In this document: positions 52,501-61,500 of the stretch, in pieces | Numbering within the stretch: position 1 is the stretch's first letter | Layout of the letters: the number at the start of each line of letters is the position of its first letter | Source of the DNA: Liolophura sinensis | Lineage: Eukaryota; Mollusca; Polyplacophora; Chitonida; Chitonidae | Assembly: GCF_032854445.1 (NCBI RefSeq) | Contig: NC_088307.1 | Coordinates: 24,937,953-25,001,952 of the forward strand | Length of the DNA stretch: 64,000 nt | Direction of reading: 5' to 3' | Notes under the pieces: generated by a model | The model's database searches: none | Told to the model about the DNA's origin: nothing | The model's input: only the letters and a program-made list of their open reading frames with translations | Translations under genes and position numbers: made by a program

Positions 52501-55500
52501 TCTAAGGATTCCTTCGTCGTCATATGACTGAAAAATTGTTAAGTACGACGTTAAACAACAAGCACTCACTCATTCAATCACTCATTCAATCACTATAGCA
52601 CAGAAGGTTCAGGTTCAAACCCAGCGTTTTGCAGGGCGTTTGTAGATTGACCCCCTCTCAAGGACTTGATGACGATAAACGATCAACAATACTTCAGTCG
52701 TGGCAGGACTTCAACATCGTGGACTCGCCCTGCCACAGTGTATTTGTGTGTCTAGACAGACATAATGACTCGTCTGTTCATATGACTCAAAAATTGTTCA
52801 GTACAGCATAAAGCCTTAAGCATACACTGTACATACATAGATATGTAAATAAATAAACATATCACTCAGCTCTTGTTGCTTAAACTGAGTCTGTTGATAA
52901 GCTGTCTGATGTGTGTGTTACTTGCATGTGTCTGACATTGTCTGTTCACTATCGCAAAAGAAACAACGTTCAAAGGACCATGTGCAAAACATATTTATCT
53001 ACATGTAGCCCATTGGGCGAAATGGAATCAAAAACAAAACAAAGGAAAAAAATCTGTCTTCACATGTATTGTTTTGAAGGCAATAAACCAAGGCTGAACC
53101 GACAGAGCCGTTGTTACTTAATACACATCTGTGCGGGTTCTGATTGCTATGGCTATTAGCCACGTGCCATAACAACAGGTTGTACTGTTCCAAGATGACG
53201 TACAGCTAAATACCAGTATATTTTTTTAACATGTTGCCATGTTACATACCTGTAGTAAAACTCAATTATGATTATTTTCTGGACAAAGGCCTACCATTGT
53301 TTTGATTTCTCGTTTTTTTTTTCTAAACACTCCGTCTCATTATTAATGTGTTGGTTTTTATCTGCTTCCTTCCCTAGCATCCTCCTCTTCTTCACCGGCG
53401 AGTGCTAACAACGACCCTCAGTACCCAATCGACATCAAGTATGGATTTGATGAGCTATGCCCGGTGTGTGGGGATAAGGTGTCCGGGTATCACTATGGGC
53501 TACTTACCTGTGAAAGCTGTAAAGGTAAACCCAAAACAGCCCTTGAATGTTCAAATTTACAGTCCTTTTCTCTGAAAACACTTCAAGTGGATGTAATGAC
53601 TTCTACCATTCTATAATAATGACATCTACTGTTAACTAATAATGACATGTACTATTAACTAATAATGACATATGCTAGTCTCTGATAATGACCCTTACCA
53701 TTCCCTACTACTGACTTTGGATATTCTCCTAATAATGACATTCAGTATGCCATTCTCGAATAATGATTTCTGCCATTTTCAAATAATGACATCTGCTATT
53801 ATCTAATAATGACATCTGCCATTCTTTAGCAATGATGTCTGCCATTCTCTAATAATGACCTCTGTCATTCTCAAAATAATGACTTCTGCCATTCTCAAAT
53901 ACTGATATCTGCAATGGTGTCTGCAAATGTTGCACAAATGTTACACAAAAAAGCATGCAACTGATGTGTCATTGTGTAAAATGACAAACTGTGACACTTA
54001 GTGTTTTCATGATGTTAGGGCCTTATTTTTAGTTTACTGCATTCTGTTTGCAATCATGTGGAGCACAAGAGCTTCAATAATATCAAGACGATTGACTTCA
54101 AAGGGGAGTAAAGTAACTTAACATAGGAGATCAACACATCTACCCAGAGGCATTGTTTAATATCAGACAAATATTATTTCCCCTTGTACATTTTAATACT
54201 TGTCGTTTTCCTCTTCGCCTTGCCATTTTGCCAGTTTAATGCACAGTCTCTTTTTGTATGAATATATAAGAAAGCATGTGTCATTAATAATGACACACTG
54301 AAGGTTGTTTTGGCTTTGGATGACTATTGTCTGGTTAGCTGAGACAGTATTTTTTTTCTTTTTCTGGCATGTACATATGTAGATACAGTTATGGTCAAAC
54401 AAGTCTTCTTGTTTTTTCTCAAACTTTTGCTGACACCATTCTGTTGCAGGATTGGTGTTTTTATTGCTTCTAGTGACTATTCCAGGCAATCAATACACCC
54501 GTTCACAATTTTGACTGCACATGTGCACCATCAAGAGTTAACTCCCTTTTAGTTTAAACAAGTCAAATTTTATAAATACTATCTTATGTACTCCTATGTA
54601 CAAGGAAACAAAATTAAAATGTCAAAGAATGCATTTTGAAATTAAGATCACAAGTCAAATTCAGCTCGAGAAATATTTCTAAAGCAATAATAGTCTCTCT
54701 GTTCCATTCACATACAGATAAGGGGAGAAAATACTTTATAATTCAGGGCCAGTAACTCCCCTGTTTGTAGTCATTTCGCAACACTGCCAACGGGTGTATT
54801 GCATTCAACAACAGTGTGTAACTCATCAGTGTCCTAACAGGTCTGTCCCAAGTAAATACAAAAAATACTATTTTTTTTTTTTTTCATTATTATTTTATTT
54901 TATTCACTTCTGTAACAATTTTGCCAGAACAAGCTAATTCTAAACGACAGAGAGCGTGATATTTTCCTGGCATATCTGAACTTATGCAACAACTCTTAAA
55001 CTGCCGTTTAATAATCTGTTACTGTGTGTGTTTTCCCCGTACGTGAGACAGTCTGCCAGCAATATGCGGATGATCGTGGGTTTCACCTGGGCTCTGCTCG
55101 GTTTCCTCCCATCATAATACTGGCCACTGTTGGATAAGTGAAATATTCTTGAGTACGGCATACATGTAAAACACAAATCTAATCAATAAACCAAATACTA
55201 TGTCCTGCAAAATAATCCAAACTCTGGCAACAGAACAATTAAATTTGTCTTAGTAGAAAATCTTGGCTTGGGATAGATTTCTGAAAGGTAATATGAGTTC
55301 CCCATTGTTTGCACAGGCAAGCCCTGGATTTGAACTCATAACTTGCTCTATAGGACATGTTGTATGTGATACTGGATAAATTGTAAACTAACACTTACTT
55401 TAGGCTAAGACTCATCGGTAGGTATGCATCATTTTTGGGCTTTTTATTTTGCTTTCTGTGTTTCAATGAAATGGTCTTAAGAGCAGTCGGTTGACAGATA

Positions 55501-58500
55501 GGAGTTTATGAAATACTTATGCAAAGTGAAGGTGAAATTCTTTGGAATGTACTTGGATGAATATTGGAAAGGAATTTTAAATGGTATTCATTTGAAATTT
55601 ATTTATAAGTCTATATAATTGTTTACAATTTGTGCATAAGTAATAAGGTTGAGGATATGTTTCCAGGAGCTACAAAGAATTCTCTAGAAAGTAGAGTTCT
55701 ATTGTTCCACGTATAGATTTCATTGTAAATAAGCTGTACGTCCTGTGTCTGTCCGCTTGTCTGTCTGTGGGACTGCTGGTCTGTGTATAAGACTATACTG
55801 TTCACTTCAGCAGTGAAAAAAAACCAAAAACCAAAAAAAAAACCATTAAAAAAGTGCTTAATTGTTGTTAAAAATACAACATAAGGCAAAGCTAACAGAT
55901 GTGCCACTGCAAACTAAACTGTATGGTAAAATATGTTCACTTGTTTTAAAAGTTTACTTGAAAAGAACTAGATGCATTCAGATATTTGAATTCTTAAGTG
56001 GGCTTCATGAAATATAGGGATGTTGTTGTTTTCTAATGACATCAGAACTTTTTTCTTTTCTCCCTGCAAACTGTGAATTTACTACCAGGATAGACCTTTA
56101 TGGGTATTCGTGCACATTACATAATGGACTTCACAGAAATGTTTCCAGTAACCAAGCGTATTTGGAAGGTGAAGATGTCTCTTAGATGTCCAACATTGAA
56201 CGATATAAATATAGCCCAGCATAGAATCAAGGTTTTTTTTTAATGATTTGTACTCCTTTCAATTGAGTTTTTACAAGTGAAGATTTATTTTTTTTTCTTT
56301 TCGTTTTTCATTTGTTGCAATTACTAACTGTTCATTTAGAAGGAATCCTTGTCTGCAAAATAACTGTGGAAAGTGGTTATGCATATTTTACAGACGTTGT
56401 GTAATTGTGCACCGTGTTGCATGTATAGTAAGTGACCTAAAGTTTGGCATGTGAGTTTAGTTTCGCACGATCTGCGTTGGCAGCAAGATGGCAGGATAGA
56501 TTGATCAGCCTCCTGCCCATTTTTTCACCCTGCATGGCAGCTGCGGTTGCTAATCCACTCCACGTGGTCACTGGTCACAGACAATGAGGTGCCCAGGTCT
56601 CAAAACTAGTAGGCCTACATGTAGATCTCTAAATATATCCATGAATGAAATTGAGGACAGTATTAAGACAGGCGATGTCTGTTACAAACCTGTCAATTCC
56701 CAACACTGTTTCAACGCACAGTCAGATCAAACAAGCTTTGTACATGAAGGCCTTATGTTTAAACAGACTGATTTTGCTGAGAAATATCTGTCATCAATTC
56801 TGTCTCTCATCTGTCCATTATTTACGAAATAAGGACTGAAGCTGATAATCTGTCAAATTACACCAGAATGACCAAGAAAAATTTTGAACTGCATTATGGC
56901 AGACGCATGTGTGTAGATGTTGCGTTAATCATAGTTTTATATCTTCACCTGCTGGTAGGCCTAGTTTGAAAGGATGGATTGGCAGTGTGCTAAATTCTGC
57001 TACAGCGCCGTACACGCATTGGATAAGACACTCCACATGTATAAAGGTACTGGGTAGTAACGCTTAATCTCCAGAGAGTTTTATCCCAAATTCACCTTTG
57101 TCACAAAACGACAATCATAAAACAGTCAAGGTGCATCTGTTGTGAAGTGTATATACTAAATTCATTATGGTACTTTTGAAGGTCTTGCAGCAACCTGCGG
57201 ATGGTCATGTGTTTCCCCCGGGCTGTGCCCGGTTTCCTCCCACCATAATGCTGCTCGGCATTGTATAAGTGAAATATTTTTGAGTGCGGGGTAAAACACC
57301 AATCAGATAAATAAATACATTCATTATGATTAAACTTAGAGTGAAGCATGAACTGTTGGTAGTAGGAGCTTAGACTGACTGCTCAATGAAGCGTGAGCTT
57401 GTTTATAACATCCTTGAACTAGCCATATAATTCCTTCCCCCCACCCCAACCCCCCCCCCCCCCCCGATGCTCTCCCGCGGCACTCAGTCGGTAATAACCA
57501 CAATCAACGCAGTGAAGCATGGGATACACTATTTGTATGTATTTGTGTGAATGTTACAGTCACTTCCAGAGCTGAGGCTATAAGATAGATGTGCAATATT
57601 AATTGCTCTGCAGTGTAGAAATTGAGAGGTAAACAGAATTTCGTTGTAGGGCCGAATGTTAAAATATGTTTTTATAAAGGTGTGGCATTCTTCCAAGGTA
57701 CCTTAAAATGCCGTTTAAACATGCAAATACAGTTCCAACTTGACAAAGCCATTCAACAAATCTCACAGTGTGAACGCGGCTTAGTAAGATAATGATCTGT
57801 GAACATTTATTTTCAAATTTCCTTTTGAAACTAGTATACTACTTGTAGTTTTTACAACCCACTTGTACAGCTCTTGTCTGCTTGCTCAGTTCTTGTGATT
57901 CAGTTTGCATGATGGGCTCCACTAACCACATATACCTCAGTGTGATGTGACTGGCACAGCTCTGCGGAAGTTTTCTTCTTGATGACATATTGGTGGTGGG
58001 GAATTCTTCATATGTATGTTCTGTATATCAAACATGATTGTCAGAGTGTCAAAGGTGACATATTGCATGCCGTGATATGTACACAGCGCTATACATATCC
58101 TGTTATATGTATGTTGCGTGGGAATGTGAAGAGCTCATCCCTCCCTTATCAGTGTAACACGTTCCTCCCTTCCCACATCCCCACCCCACACCCGCCCGAT
58201 GTCCCCTCCCCATTTTCTTTTTTCTTCCAAGCATTTTCTGGTGGTTCTCTGGTCACCCACAAGGCCTCTTTGACGAACATGACTAGCCTTCAAGTCCCAG
58301 TCAGATGAAGTTTAAAGTTCTAATCACTAATAGTTAAATCGAACATAAATGGAATTTTCACTACATTTTAATATAATCCCTGGAGACCATTGTTGACTCA
58401 GACGGCGCACTATGACTATCAGTCCCTTAACCAATGAGGTTGCATGTTCAAATCCAGCTCTGGCTGTTTCATCTGTGCCTTTGAGTCGAGGATTGTCAGG

Positions 58501-61500
58501 TACCTGCCAAAGGTTTGTGGTGCACTCCTCCCTTCAAGGAAAAAACCTCTAAAAATCAAAGTAGGCATAACTAAATAGACCATTTAAAACTATGCATAAA
58601 TATACTTTCAGTTATTTTTTTTTTTACATTTTTTAAAAAGAGATAATGGGATTCCAACATTTGAAATCTAAGGTGGGCTTTATGGGCCATACTATCAATA
58701 CATTTGAAATCTAAGGTGGGCTTTATGGGCCATACTATCAATACATTTGAAATCTAAGGTGGGCTTTATGGACCATACTATCAATACATTTGAAATCTAA
58801 GGTGGGCTTTATGGACCATGCTATCAATACATTTGAAATCTAAGGTGGGCTTTATGGACCATACTATCAATACATTTGAAATCTAAGGTGGGCTTTATGG
58901 ACCATACTATCAATACATTTGAAATCTAAGGTGGGCTTGATGGACCATACTATCAATACATTTGAAATCTAAGGTGGGCTTTATGGGCCATAAGGTGGGC
59001 TTTATGGGCCATACTATCAATGGTTAGGAACTTTTATGTCACATGAAGTTTTCCCAACTTTAATCACACTACTGAATGTTGGAATGACTCATTTTACCCA
59101 TGAGCAAAAGATTACTGAAATAATGTTCCCAGAAATTCCTTTCTTCTGGTGAACATCAGGGAACAATGGTGATGTGACATCAGAGTTCCTAGATACCGTC
59201 AGTATGGCTCACAAAGCCCACCATAGCATAAATATTTGATTGTCTTTCAACACTCTTTTAAAAAATCAGATAAAATAAATGAAAGTATTTTTACGCATAG
59301 TTTTCAGTTGTCTGTACGATCAACCGTTTTCATATTTTAACTTTGTTGCACTTAAATTCACTTTGTATAAGTGAAAAATTTTCAAAATTTATGATCGTGA
59401 AAAACAAACAAAGCATATTGAAGAGCGAGATCAGATGCTGTTGGACAACTTTGAGCAGTGTTAGGCTGAGTCTGTGATAACCTCATCATGTATACCCATT
59501 TTTCCTTGTTAAATTCCAACATTAACTTACTTGGAGAACATACACATTAAACCAAGAATTGTCAGTTTCAGAATTTATTGAAACTTTAGATGTATTTAGA
59601 TAAACAAAAGGAAAAAAAAAAAACAGTGGTTTGGCCAGATCCGGTGACTTTTGAACTGCCAACATTGCCACTCCTGTCTAACACGCTTCTGGCTTTTTGT
59701 TCCCTGTAGGTTTCTTCAAACGAACTGTCCAAAATAAAAAGGTGTACTCATGCGTCGACAATCGAAACTGCCACATCGATAAAAGTCAGAGAAAAAGATG
59801 TCCTTATTGTCGGTTTCAAAAGTGTTTACAAGTGGGGATGAAATTGGAAGGTATGTTGTAGTTTACAATTGTGTTTGTTTGTTACAGTAAACGCTGCCTT
59901 CCCCTCAGGCCGTGCGTGGGAAGGTCTGTCAGCAACTTGTGGATGGTCATGGGTTCCCTTGCTTCCTCCTACCATAATGCTGGCCGCCATCGTATAAGTG
60001 AAATATTCTTGAGTACGGTGTAAAACGCCAAGCAAATAAATAAATAAATAAATAAATACTGTAAACAATCAATGTGAGGGTTATGCCTAGAATCTCTGAT
60101 TCCGACAAGTCTCCCAGCTATCATAAAGTTCTGATGATATTTGTCCCTTTTAGATTGTAAACAAACGAAAAAAAAATTCAAAATTGATTAAGAAATATTC
60201 ATTTACTCTCACTGGGTCAAGCTGAAAGTTAAGCTAAAAAGGTAGAGTAGTGTGTAAGGAGGTGGGGCGTTTTGTCTTGTGTCTGGTGTTCCAACGAGGC
60301 AGCCATACAGATATGTGCACATTGGGCCTGACCTGGTACAATGAGACACTGTCGTGATGTAATCCAAATAAGCGACAACCAATCAAAGCCATCCCCCACT
60401 CATTGACATTTCTTCTCACCGCCTGAATTGTTTACCTGTTGCAGCTGTGCGGTCAGACAGAATGCGTGGGGGAAGGAACAAGTTTGGCCCAATGTACAAG
60501 CGAGACCGTGCACTCAAACAGCAGGCCATACGACAACAACAACAGCTCTTGGCCTCCTGCCAGATGCGGCTTTCCAACGGCATGACCCCGGTTCCCATGG
60601 CAATAGAGGATGTGAAGCCCAACGCGGCCCTGCTCATGGGCAATAGCAGCCTGGACTTTACCCTGACCCCGAGCCCGCCACCGCCCCATAGCCTTCCGTC
60701 CGCCATGACGCCTCCGTCGCCTGACGCCCACCTGTTGGCGTACCACACGGCCGTCACAACGGGCTCTTCACCTACTCAGGGCATGTACTCTTTCCCCCAC
60801 CACCATTACACCACGTGCAGCGGCGGGGGCAGTGGCATGATGTCACCCACGACAACGCACAGCCCCTCGGGCATGCTGACGGTGGCCACCCTCCCGCACC
60901 TGATCAAGGAGATGCAGGCGAGCATGGTAGACGAGGGACAGGTGCAGCACAAGATGGCCGCCTTCATCCAGCAAGAGTTTGACGAGCTACACCTTACTCA
61001 GCAACCGGAGAGCTTGATCCGAATTCTTTGTCAACTCTCAGACCAGTGCCTCTTTCTCATGGTGGAGTGGGCAAGGAATTCCATCTTCTTCAAGGAACTT
61101 AAGGTATCTATCAAGGATATTGCACAGTGAAGGCTGAATGTCATAAATATTGTGCGAGTGAAATGTAGAAATAATAACCCACAAGGCAATGTTTTCACCG
61201 CTTATGTGCGCGTAAAGCTTGTTACCACAAGTAAAACAAATAATGCCCGAATGTCCATAGACTAGAATAAAGGTAATAAAGAAATTACCAGTAACGCTGC
61301 TTTAGGGTGCTGGTTGCTTTATTATGAGCTGCAGGTGAAAACATACTTCATCATATTGTACTGTTTATTCTTTCAAGAATTTTTGAACATCGTCAAATAC
61401 AGGACATCTTAAGCGAAATGTCAGTATAAATAAATGTCAATATAAGACTTTTTGTTTTTCATACAATTACCTCTTATGTACATGTATGGATGGCCCCCTC

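Larger units (their letters stand above)
53926..59709. other. NR5A intron between the two zinc-finger exons
   Basis: Holds SINE family A copies (55028, 57178), a poly-C run (57440-57466), a degraded family C fragment (58385-58560) and the 43-bp array. Frames at 56584-56839 and 57979-58308 lack splice or homology support. Confidence 0.5.

Noticed and set aside
53378-59850. Assignment of the receptor to HR39 (NR5B) instead of NR5A
   Set aside because: The second finger ([14 protein letters not shown]) and the FTZ-F1 box ([15 protein letters not shown]) follow NR5A; HR39-type proteins diverge in both.
60428-60757. Long frames on other phases and the opposite strand of the hinge exon
   Set aside because: They are shadows of the GC-rich NR5A coding exon.
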